From Epithemia pelagica (taxonomy: Eukaryota > Bacillariophyta > Bacillariophyceae > Surirellales > Surirellaceae), in the NCBI GenBank assembly GCA_946965045.2, contig OX337228.1, positions 1,550,001 through 1,614,000 on the forward strand: a stretch of DNA of 64,000 nt, given 5' to 3'. Below are positions 8,201 through 17,209 of this stretch, piece by piece (position 1 is the first letter of the stretch; each line of letters starts with the position of its first letter). The notes under the pieces are model-generated. The model searched no databases. It was not told where the DNA came from and worked only from the letters and a program-made list of their open reading frames with translations. The translations under genes were made by a program, and so were the position numbers.

Positions 8201-11200
8201 GACGGCCAAGTTAAAGTTCGAATCTACATGATTGGGTTTGTCGACGACACAAGCGGCAGTGTCAATGACTTTCTGCTTCCAGAACCAGCGCCTCCCTCCC
8301 ATTACATTACTCGCGCTACTCATGACGCTCAGCGCTGGAGCAACGTACTCTCCCTTTCAGGGGGGGGACTTCAGAAGACCAAGTGTTCCTATCATTTCAT
8401 GTTCTACAAATTTACTATTGACGGCTTGCCAGTTCTACAAGGGGGCGAGTTTGGACCAAAGATCGAAATCGAGTTTGAATCTGGAGATTCCCTTCGTTCA
8501 TTAAAGCAACTTTCGGCTTTTTCAAGTCACAAGACCTTGGGTGTTCACAAAGCTCCCAGCTCCACCAATAAAGGCTTGTTCGAATCTCTAAAGAAGAAAA
8601 ACACGCAACACACTGCCATTATGCATCGCAGTCCGTTCTCACCTACGGATGCATGGGCATATTATCACTCGATCTACCTCCCGAGTATTTGTTACCCATT
8701 TCCGTCATCCACTCTCTCGAAACAACACTGTCTGAAACTACAAAGAGAGTTTAAAGTTGCGTTCCTCCCTAAATTCGGAATGAATCGATGCACCTACAAT
8801 GCTGTGGTATATGGTGCTGCGGATTATGGAGGCCTTGCTCTTCGGGATCTGTCAGTTGAATGCGGTATTGCTCAAGTGTATATGTTCCTCGCAACCATTC
8901 GACCTTGTTGAGTCGCTTCAGACCTTGCAACCATAATGCTATCGTGGGGCCAATTCTTGGCCGGAACTAGCAAACCAATACTCATGGACCTACAGCGACG
9001 GCTGCCACACATGGACCCGATGCAATGGTTACCTGCTATGCGAAATTTTCTTCAGTCGGTAAACTGTCAAATTGAGGTTGGCCTGGATTTTGTACCCCGA
9101 CTTCAACGAGAAAATGACCTGTTCATTATGGATCACGCCACTGCATCTCCTTTTACTGACGGAGAACTTAAATTGATTAATGCGTGCCGAATCTACCTTG
9201 GAGCAACGGTTCTTAGTGATATCACAACTCCTGATGGCACAACCTTCAATAAACACTGCTTGCAAGGTCAACGATCCCCATATTCCACTGCTAAAGGACT
9301 TGTTCCTTACCAAGAACGACCAGGCCCAAGAGCATGGCAGCTCTGGCGGCGCTTTCTGAAGACTTTAACCGTTGCACAATCAAAAGCACTTCTTGCCTCA
9401 CCCCTTGGCTTGTGGACAGTTACTGGAAACGATACCCTCCGACAATGGCATGCATATTTCTCACCGAGTCATACTCTACTGTATGTACTGGAGAATGATG
9501 GTTATCATGTCTATGCCCCCACAATGCTTCGCCGGTTCATCAGTACTGGACAGATTACACCTATATTGCCTCCTCACTCCGTTCCAGCCTTCACAAGGGC
9601 TGAACCGTTAGGTTTCCGGGCTTTGTTTTCCTGGTCACATGCAAGTCCACCTGTTATTTCTCCCGCTCCAACGACTCTACAACAACATCAAGAACGATTG
9701 CCTAAATGGGAGCGTGATTTGCTCAAAGGTATCACCTTTATTGCAACCCCTGATACTGTGCTCCAATGTTTGCAATCTACTGGCCCTGCTACCATCATCC
9801 CAATACATCTCTGCAGTGATGGATCTGCTCCGCTGTTCCGTGGCTCGTTTGGCTGTATTTGCGCTACAGATACCGGTGTTGAACTCTTTTCTCTTGCTGG
9901 ACCTGCCCCAGGCTTTCGAACCTCGTCCTTTCGTGCAGAAAGTTATGGATTACTTTCGCTACTTCAGTTCCTTTTTCGGTTTTGCGAGTATCATGGGATT
10001 TCGCTTCCCCCGAATTTATACCTCTATACTGACTCTAACAGCGCTATCCAAACAATTCACAAAAGACTTGGTTGGGTGCATGACTTTCCATATACGACTA
10101 TGTCTCCAGACTGGGATCTACACCAAGCTATTACAACCGCACTTCGACGGTTCCCGAGCCTCCCTACTTGCCAACATGTTCGCGGTCACCAAGATTCACA
10201 GGCACAAGTTTCAACCCTCTCCCTCCCAGCTCAATTGAATGTCCGTGCCGATTTCTTAGCCTCTCAGTACACCTATCCAGAGGACGTTTCTTCTACACAC
10301 GCTCCCCTTGTTACTGGCGCGATGGCTATCCTTCATGGACCGAATGGCACCATCAATTCGAACTACAGGCAGGTATTACGACGACTTGCATCTGATCCTG
10401 AGATGACCAAATACCTTTGCAGTCGCAATGACTGGAGTCTATCAACCTTTGACTCAATTTCGTGGACGGCTCATGCCAGTGCCCTTCGAGGCCAGTTTCC
10501 CCGTCGTCAGTTCTTTGCGAAGTATCTTCATGACTGGCTCCCATTAGGCGACAAACGTTCTCTGTACGCCGATCACTACCCCTCTACATGTCCTAAGTGC
10601 GAACAAGATATTTTGGAAACACGGGAACATTTTCTCCGGTGTCCTGGTCGCAAATGGATCGGTTCTCTCCTTGACGATCTCCAAACCTATTGTAGTACTC
10701 ACTTCGTTGATCCTGTTCTCCAGAATCTACTACGACAACTTCTCTTATCGTGGATTGCCGGTACTCCCCCTCAGATCTCCTCCCTCTCTCCTGGTTATTC
10801 TGTCCTCCTCGCCCGCCAGTCTACTGTGGGCATACAACACCTCTTCTACGGACGATTCGTGACTGATTGGATAGCACTGCAAGACGCTCATCTACTACAA
10901 TGTCCCCCCACGGAGAAAGGGCATTTTCATGGCTCTATGTTCGTTACAACCTGCATCAAGATCATCTGGGAACACGTCTACCGTCTCTGGTTATCTCGGA
11001 ACCAAGATTTACATGGACACGACAACTCTACCCGGGAATCCGCCGCTTTGGCCCAAGCTCAACGCGAAGTTCAGTGCCTGTACAGATTGCGTCATTCTGT
11101 TGATCCACGTGATCGCATTCTCTTTTACTCAACTCCGGAGGAACACTTTACTACTCATACGACTTCGGCCAGCTTACGCTCGTGGATTGATACTTGGCAA

Positions 11201-11239
11201 CCTGTCATCCTCAAGTCTGTGCGCTCATCCCGCTATTGA
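8201..11239 (+). pseudogene. Retrotransposon polyprotein fragment (RT end, RNase H, zinc knuckle)
   Basis: One frame is open from the element's left end to TGA at 11237-11239 except for a single in-frame TGA at 8909-8911. In order: GFVDD (RT motif C); KTKCSYHFMFY and the LGVHKAPSS thumb-like region; NRCTYNAVVYGAADYGGLAL and GIAQ before the stop; after it, an RNase H domain with acidic residues in SDGSAPL, FRAESYG, YTDSNSA and NVRAD plus HVRGHQDS; then CPKCEQDILETREHFLRCP, a CCHC zinc motif of the zf-RVT type. The 5' part of the element (endonuclease and RT fingers/palm) is missing, so it cannot move by itself. Confidence 0.9.
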
Positions 11240-11372
11240 CCTAGTGTCAGTAGCTTTTCCCTTTGTTAGTCCTCGCGTGTGTAATCGCCACACATGCCGG
11301 GCGCGTCGGTCGGCGTTTCCCCTGAGTGGGTACGTGCGGCAGCGTTATAATAGATTCAATTTTTTTTTTTTT
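8201..11372 (+). mobile_element. 5'-truncated non-LTR retrotransposon with 18-bp target-site duplication
   Basis: The 3172-bp insertion is bounded by a perfect 18-bp direct repeat. Its left end falls inside the reverse-transcriptase domain, about ten codons before the catalytic GFVDD motif, the classic outcome of incomplete target-primed reverse transcription. The body encodes the end of reverse transcriptase, an RNase H domain and a zinc-knuckle region. The right end is a run of 13 T on the coding strand (11360-11372) rather than the usual poly(A). No terminal repeats flank it, excluding an LTR element or a cut-and-paste transposon. The identical duplication and nearly intact reading frame point to a recent insertion. 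Confidence 0.9.
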
Positions 11373-11390
11373 GGCAATCTTGACGCCATA
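11373..11390. repeat. Target-site duplication, right copy
   Basis: ggcaatcttgacgccata, identical to 8183-8200, directly after a run of 13 T and 20 bp before the ATG at 11411. Confidence 0.93.
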
Positions 11391-11410
11391 CGCTCCATTT
11401 CATCACCACC

Positions 11411-12811
11411 ATGGGACGTGAAACTACGAACCGGACAAGGGCTGGCGGTCGCCCCGAAGAAGAATACAACAACACGTTAGACGACAACAAAGGCCATCGT
11501 GACGATGATAAGAAGTATCGGGACCACCGTCCACGACGAAGAAACCAAGACGACGACGACGAACGACGCACCCGACGACAACGACGACATGACGACGACG
11601 ACCAAGATCACAAAAGACGAGAATCAATATCCAGCCGCAATCATCGTCCAAGACGTCGTCGATCTGAATCCGATTCTTCTGACGATAACAACAAAGAACG
11701 ACACGATCGTCGATCGGAACGACGGTCACGAGAATCTCGTCATCGTTCCAAATCCAAGAAACGAAAAAGGAGGAATGATCGAGAAGACGAAGAAGAAGAC
11801 TCGCGAAAAAAGAAACACCACAAGAAAAAGAGACATCGTGGACATGACGACTACAGCGACGAATCAGACTCGGAAAAGAAGAAGAAGAACCGCCGACGTG
11901 ACGACGACGACAAGACATCTTCTCATCGTAGAAAACACCACAAGGAAAAGTCCACAAAGGGGAAAACCAAGGACAAGGAAAATAGGCCGGATCGTCCCAC
12001 AACCTTGCGTTCCAATCCACCTCCGAAAGACTCTCTGGTAGATATGGGATCCGTGTTGGGCCATGCACCTTCTCCGTTGCTGGATGAAAACAAGGATTAT
12101 TTTGCCTACCATTCTCATTTTTCCGTCTATTTGTATCGGCGGCATGGATGGGCCTTTTACGATTTGCCCTCCTCGGACGACACGAGACGTGTCTTTCGCG
12201 AATTCGTTCACGAGTACAATGCCGGTCGTTTGGAACGAGGCTATTACAAAAAGACCTTGTTACCGGAAATTCTGCAGCAAGTAAAGACGACTCGGCATGC
12301 TTGGAATTTGGGCAATGACGACATCAACAACAACGACAAGGCTGCTGTCCTTCCATCACACTGTACAACGGCTACTACGAGCACAACCACAAGGAAACAA
12401 TCCTCATCTCGTCGCTCCTTGCCCAATGCACGAGACCGGTGGGAGGCTCAACAATTGGAATTGGCACCCGAGACAATGAGTAGCGACAATCGTCAAGAGG
12501 AACGGACTCTGCAACGACGACACGGCCGTGCCGCGACTGGTGGAGGACGACGGCAGGAGGACCCGGAATTGCGAGACCAGGATTTGTATGATACCAACCA
12601 GCAGGACGAAAAGCAAGCCTTGTTGGATCGTTCGCAACGTCGTACCGCGGCCAAGCAACAGGCTCAAACGGCTCGATTGGCCGCCTGGCAAGCCAAGGAA
12701 CCGCAAACGCAAGCTCAAGTGCTGGAACAATTGGGCCTCGCCGTTCCACTTGGTCACAAAATCACCATTGCGCCCCGCAAGGACGACCCTACTACTAGTA
12801 ATAAAAAGTAG
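11411..12811 (+). CDS. Arg/Asp/Ser-rich nuclear protein with SCI1-like module
   Basis: 466 residues, single exon, ATG in a good context (ACCACCATGG). Residues about 1-190 are an RS/RD-like tract of Arg, Asp, Lys and Ser, typical of nuclear RNA-processing proteins. Around 225-285 lies a folded module: DYFAYHSHFSVYLYRRHGW, FYDLPSSDDTRRVFREFVHE and YNAGRLERGYYKK, matching the pattern of plant Style Cell-cycle Inhibitor 1 proteins (DYF..NNEFA.WL....F..DL.....R..F..FV..WN.G.L...YY). The C-terminal third is Gln/Arg/Ala-rich and probably helical. A retrotransposon ends 20 bp before the start, so the original promoter and 5' UTR are displaced by about 3.2 kb. Confidence 0.75.
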   Translation: MGRETTNRTRAGGRPEEEYNNTLDDNKGHRDDDKKYRDHRPRRRNQDDDDERRTRRQRRHDDDDQDHKRRESISSRNHRPRRRRSESDSSDDNNKERHDRRSERRSRESRHRSKSKKRKRRNDREDEEEDSRKKKHHKKKRHRGHDDYSDESDSEKKKKNRRRDDDDKTSSHRRKHHKEKSTKGKTKDKENRPDRPTTLRSNPPPKDSLVDMGSVLGHAPSPLLDENKDYFAYHSHFSVYLYRRHGWAFYDLPSSDDTRRVFREFVHEYNAGRLERGYYKKTLLPEILQQVKTTRHAWNLGNDDINNNDKAAVLPSHCTTATTSTTTRKQSSSRRSLPNARDRWEAQQLELAPETMSSDNRQEERTLQRRHGRAATGGGRRQEDPELRDQDLYDTNQQDEKQALLDRSQRRTAAKQQAQTARLAAWQAKEPQTQAQVLEQLGLAVPLGHKITIAPRKDDPTTSNKK

Positions 12812-13045
12812 GAATCTCCTACAGGGGTTTGTGGCCACTGTGCAGACGAAACAAAATGTGTCAAATAATCATTACAGACAAATGCAGCCACTCGACGGCA
12901 ATAACGGGCCAATCCGTTCCCCGGTTCCAAAAATAAATGCCCTTTCGTCCTTGTTTTATCATCTTAGTAGAGGTCATGCTGAGAGATATTCGCAATTTCC
13001 GTACGTTACGGTACTCGAGTTCAGGTATAGTTACCACATACCTAG

Positions 13046-14122
13046 TTAACTGCGTTTCGAAGATGATTCGGTGGGCGGTGCTTCTTCTTCCTCGTTGGAG
13101 AGCAAGGATTTTTCCAGGTCCTGACTTTCATCGCCATTGTTGTCAAAGACACTGGCATTGGCCGAGGCGACACTTTGTTTGGCCAAGGATTGGACCTTGC
13201 TGGCCCTCATGGGCGCTTGTCGGTACAAACTGCCACCCACCAAACACAGCAGCAAGCTGGCAGTCCCAAAGGGTGTGGCATGTTGATCCCACACCAAAAT
13301 ATTCAACAAAATAGTCAAGCACTTGTTCATGACACCAATCAAGGAAAAGGAGGTAGCCGACACGGTTCCTCGACACCACCAACCGGCATACCCAATGCCA
13401 GTCCCAGCGGCACAACTCAAGAACAAGACAAAACAGGCTGCAAACGAAATGGGGGCATGTTCCATGACGTGCTGGTTAAAGAACTTGGAATATTCTTGAC
13501 CCAAGGCAGCAAACAACATCATGGGGGGAATGCCCAGCATGTTGGTATAGACAACCGGACCCGACAAGGTTTTCAAGTCCACACTTTTGAGGAGTGATTT
13601 GCCATAGGCCATTTCAAAACTAATCATGAACAAGTAGAAAAAGGGCCACATGTACGCTTTGATGCCTTGGGTTTGAAACTTTTCATCTTGGGAGGCATAC
13701 CCCAACGATCCCACTACAATCAAACTCAAAGCGCCCCAGGAGCGCAACGAGGGATATTCCCGGCCCAAAAACAATGCATCGGCTACCGACACCACACAGG
13801 GCGAAAGTGCCTTGAAGACAATGACCGTTTCCACGTTACTGAGTGACAAGGATTTCATGTTGCAATACACACCCATGGCAAAGGCCACAATGTAGTAACT
13901 GTAGGGGACCACATACTTCCATCGAATTGGATCCAAAGGCAACGTAGTCACCAATTTGGCAATGTAGATAAATGCGAGAGTCGCCACTAACTGTGTGGTT
14001 GTGACCAAGGATGGAAAGGGTAAATGATGAAGTACCATCTTGTTGAGTAGCAACAAGGTGCCACTACAAAATGAGTAGGCCAAAATGGACAGGGGAATCT
14101 CCAATCTGGAATCCATTTTCAT
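13046..14122 (-). CDS. Golgi GDP-sugar transporter of the GONST3/4 (drug/metabolite transporter) type
   Basis: 358 residues, single exon, with about ten hydrophobic segments across residues 8-300 as expected for a nucleotide-sugar/triose-phosphate translocator. SNVETVIVFKALSPCVVSV and GWWCRGTVSATSFSLIGVMN are close to plant Golgi GDP-fucose/GDP-mannose transporters; the GVMNK motif sits where GDP-mannose carriers have GALNK. The cytoplasmic tail is acidic and carries a possible dileucine signal (DLEKSLLSNEEE). Likely role: GDP-sugar import into the Golgi in exchange for GMP for glycan synthesis. The exact sugar cannot be told from sequence. Confidence 0.85.
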   Translation of the reverse strand: MKMDSRLEIPLSILAYSFCSGTLLLLNKMVLHHLPFPSLVTTTQLVATLAFIYIAKLVTTLPLDPIRWKYVVPYSYYIVAFAMGVYCNMKSLSLSNVETVIVFKALSPCVVSVADALFLGREYPSLRSWGALSLIVVGSLGYASQDEKFQTQGIKAYMWPFFYLFMISFEMAYGKSLLKSVDLKTLSGPVVYTNMLGIPPMMLFAALGQEYSKFFNQHVMEHAPISFAACFVLFLSCAAGTGIGYAGWWCRGTVSATSFSLIGVMNKCLTILLNILVWDQHATPFGTASLLLCLVGGSLYRQAPMRASKVQSLAKQSVASANASVFDNNGDESQDLEKSLLSNEEEEAPPTESSSKRS

Positions 14123-14762
14123 CGTAGTGATCGATTCTGCTTATGCCTTGCTTGGTTGCTTGAGCGCACGTCTTGTGGTTGCCCTTGTTGTGGTCGATGG
14201 CAATTGCGAGGTATAGTTGCAAGAGGATGTATGCCTACCTTATCATAACTCAACTAATAGGGGAAGTCGAAGGTCATTCGGAGGAACGATAACTTTCTCC
14301 CACGCGACTCTTATGCGACAAAAATCGGCCTCCAAACTACTCCTAGAGCTAGTACTCCTACTAGCTACAGCCGGAGAGGTAGTCTCGCTCTTGCGTTAGT
14401 CTCTCTCTTTGTCATCCTAATAGACTACTTTTACGGTCGTGTCGGACAGATACCTAGTTATCTGGATATCTTTGAATGGGACCCCGGTCAGACAAGATAG
14501 GTCGCTCTAGAGGTCACTGTGATATCTGTTCCTGTCCATCATAGCTGGTCGGATTGAACAATGTTGCATGCGTGTGCCGTCCGAAGTGAATGACCAACAT
14601 TGAAGTGGACGAGAACTCAGCAAAGCCATGGACTCGAGAAAACACTTCCTTAACTTCTTTTCGATCCATTGCGCAACGTGTGCCCAATTACAAGTCCATT
14701 CTCGAACAACTCTCGCGTGCGTTGTCGACTTGGTGGTGGTTTGTGTCCTTCGGATCTTTTCA
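14123..14762. other. Intergenic region, no convincing gene
   Basis: Start-side flank of the transporter gene and 3' flank of the membrane-protein gene. Short ORFs here lack recognisable features. It contains part of an approximately 100-bp imperfect tandem duplication (14691-14858) and the TACCTAGTTA motif also found just beyond the other end of the transporter gene (near 13036). Confidence 0.6.
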
Positions 14763-14858
14763 TTAATTGGGGAACGTGGGTGCCCCTCGAAGTCCATTAT
14801 GAAGCAACTCTCGGGTTCGTTGTCGACTCGGTGGTGGTTTGGGTCCATCCTTCGGACC
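14691..14858. repeat. Two imperfect tandem copies of an approximately 70-bp segment, 97 bp apart
   Basis: AAGTCCATT...CAACTCTCG...CGTTGTCGACTTGGTGGTGG at 14691-14756 recurs with changes at 14788-14858. The second copy forms the coding 3' end of the membrane-protein gene (PPPSRQRTRELLHNG); the first lies beyond its stop. The duplication may have shortened or replaced the original C-terminus. Confidence 0.75.
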
Positions 14859-16498
14859 CTTAGGTGCCTTCGGTGGGGGTTTCGGGGGTCGACCGTCGTT
14901 AGTCGTGGGTGGTCCGTTGTTATTGCCTCCCAGGAACCCCAACTGATCTTGTTTTTGCGTCCCTTGATTGGGTGGATCAATGAGAGCAGTTGGACGATTG
15001 TTGTTCTCGTCACTACTGTTACTGAAAGCAACGGCCGCACCAACGGCGCCACCAATCATGGCGGCCAAGACAATCAGAATACACAACCATTGATAAAAAG
15101 CTCGTCCTTCTTGTTCTTGCCCTTTCTCCTCGGCGGCGAGTCTCGAAGCTTCGGCCGCTTTAGGGTCCACCACTTCGGCCAAGACGGCTTGGTCCATGAT
15201 ACGCTGTCGAACACGTGCTTCCACAACTTGTTCGTCTTCTTCCACTGTTGTGGCATACAATGTCAATGGCTCATCTTCGTCTTGGAAGACACTCACATTG
15301 GTATTTCCATTGGATACAGACGAGGATGACGACGAGTTACTATTTCTTCGTCGATGGTGAGAAGAGAATAATTTAGAGCCATCATCTTCTGCCTTTTTGT
15401 CATGATCGTACTCTGCACTGTCGTCGCCATCAGGGTTGGTTTTCAAGTGTTCAATTCCCAGCGACGCCTTCTTTTTTGTTTTGGATTTACTCTTGGTGTC
15501 CTCCTTCGAGATTCGTTTTTCCAATGTACTATTGTCGGTGGTCAGTTTCATCACCATGCTGTTCACAGCAAAGGCTCCTTTTTCACCCGTGTTGATTGCA
15601 TGGTCGCTTGTCTGGGATGTCGATTTAGAAAGGCTCCGATCTCGAATAATTTCTTTTTTATCAAGTCGTCGTTGTGTGCACCTTGCTCCTCTCGAGCAAC
15701 GTCTGGGAAGTGAGGGTGGACTTCCTCTTCGTTGTTGGCAGCGTCGTCTCCTCGGGCTCGTGACAACAAACTGCTCATGGAATTCATCATGTGAGTATCG
15801 TCCTCATGATCCGTATCGGTTTGGGATGACGACACAGACGAAGAGGCTGAGGACCAGGAATCCCAGTCACTGCTACTACTGCTTGCGTCATGGTTGCTAC
15901 TACTAGGTTCCCCATCGCCCCGTAGATTGCCAAACAGATCGAGAGGTTCGGGCAACATTTGTGAATGACTGGGTTGCGAAGACAGTTTCTTGGATGCTTT
16001 CTTCTTCTTTTTCGTTTTGGACTTTTTGGATTTGGACTGAAAAGACCTTTCATTTTCTGCGTCAGCGTTGTGAGGCTCGGCACTATTCTTGGTTGTCTTT
16101 TTCCTTTTCTTCTTCTTTTTCTTCGTGATGGAACGACTCTGTCCCTCCAATGAAGACGGCATAGAAGAGAAGGATTCATCGTGTTCATTGTTGTGGGCGT
16201 CACTTGCACTGTTTGGAGTGGTTGAATCTGTGTGAGTTGTTGTCTGGTGCCTTTTCGATTTGTGTTTCTTTTTGGATTTCTTCTTCTTCTTCTTCTGTTT
16301 GTGTTTTGGTGGATTCGGTTCCTGGCCTTCAAGACGATGTATGGGTGGTTGTGGCTGAGACTCGATTTCGGGCACATCCAGTATGATTTGGTGTGATGGT
16401 GTGGACTGGTGGGAAGTAGGGATGGTATCTGGGTGTTGCGACATGGATGGTTCCACGTCCTTTACGTCTTGCAACGGAGACTGACTTTGCGTTGCCAT
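14763..16498 (-). pseudogene. Single-pass membrane protein gene with one apparent frameshift
   Basis: Two reading frames read as one protein split by a single-base indel. The N-terminal part (ATG 16498 to stop 15563) is Ser/Lys-rich with blocks such as KQKKKKKKSKKKHK. The C-terminal part continues in another frame from about 15664 through SLSKSTSQTSDHAINTGEKG and AFAVNSMVMKL to TAA near 14763. Adding one A to the A6 run (15654-15659, T6 on the plus strand) restores DDLIKKEIIRDRSL and about 578 residues. Near 15060-15125 is a transmembrane helix (WLCILIVLAAMIGGAVGAAV) preceded by EARVRQRIMDQAVLAEVVDP; then a Pro-rich tail of about 80 residues ends the protein. Diatom LRR receptor-like proteins share this kind of N-terminus, so an ectodomain may be missing. 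Assembly error in the homopolymer is equally possible. Confidence 0.6.
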
Positions 16499-17209
16499 GG
16501 TTTGGGAGCCAAGAGGTCTTCTACAATCAATCAATCACGCACGATTCTATTCTCCGAGCATCCAGTCAACGCTGCATCAACAGGGAACGAAACGAAAACA
16601 CTCTACCCGTAGATGAGTCCATTCATCAAGTAGATTGTTGCGGTTTTCTTGGGCTTCGTTGCTCTCGTGCTTTTTTGTTGCCTGCTGGCGGTTTTCGCTC
16701 TCCCCGTCCCCTTCTCACAAAATTCAGCTTTATGTCGTTGACATGTCGTCAGGTCTTTGCTGGTGTACGCTTCCGTCATGTTGATGTTGGTTAGCTGTGC
16801 TGACCCAGAAATCGTTTGTTGATCTTGGGAGTCCATGTCCAGTATTGCTCTATTACAGCATTTAAAGATTTCGTACAGTCGATGAGCATTCACCAGCTTG
16901 TCACGTCCTTATCAAAATCCCAACGATCAAGTCACTATAATTGAATACAAAAGATGAGAATAATAAGTCACGGAACGCTGGAAGTACATAACTTGCATGC
17001 GCATTTTCCATACCCACACGCAATCTACCGTAATGGCAAAAAGATCTCCACCAGAGAACGTGTGTTGTGGAGATATCACTTCTGTCTGAGAGAAACCATA
17101 TCATCTCTTGCTGTATCATCATTACATCCTCGACTCGGACGTTGGGTTGGAACAGGTCTCTTCTGAGGAGACGGTAACGACAGGAAGCACAACACGAAGC
17201 TAGCAAACC
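16499..17209. promoter_or_regulatory. Divergent intergenic region upstream of poly(A) polymerase
   Basis: 711 bp between start codons of oppositely oriented genes, so it should hold two promoters. The minus-strand frame 16603-16893 has no recognisable feature. No clear TATA box or repeat was seen. Confidence 0.5.

Noticed and set aside
11360-11372. T13 tract as the poly(A) tail of a minus-strand element
   Set aside because: All coding motifs of the element run on the plus strand up to 11239, so the tract is the plus-strand 3' end.
14628-15329. 233-codon plus-strand ORF
   Set aside because: Overlaps the membrane-protein gene antisense; composition mirrors the opposite strand.
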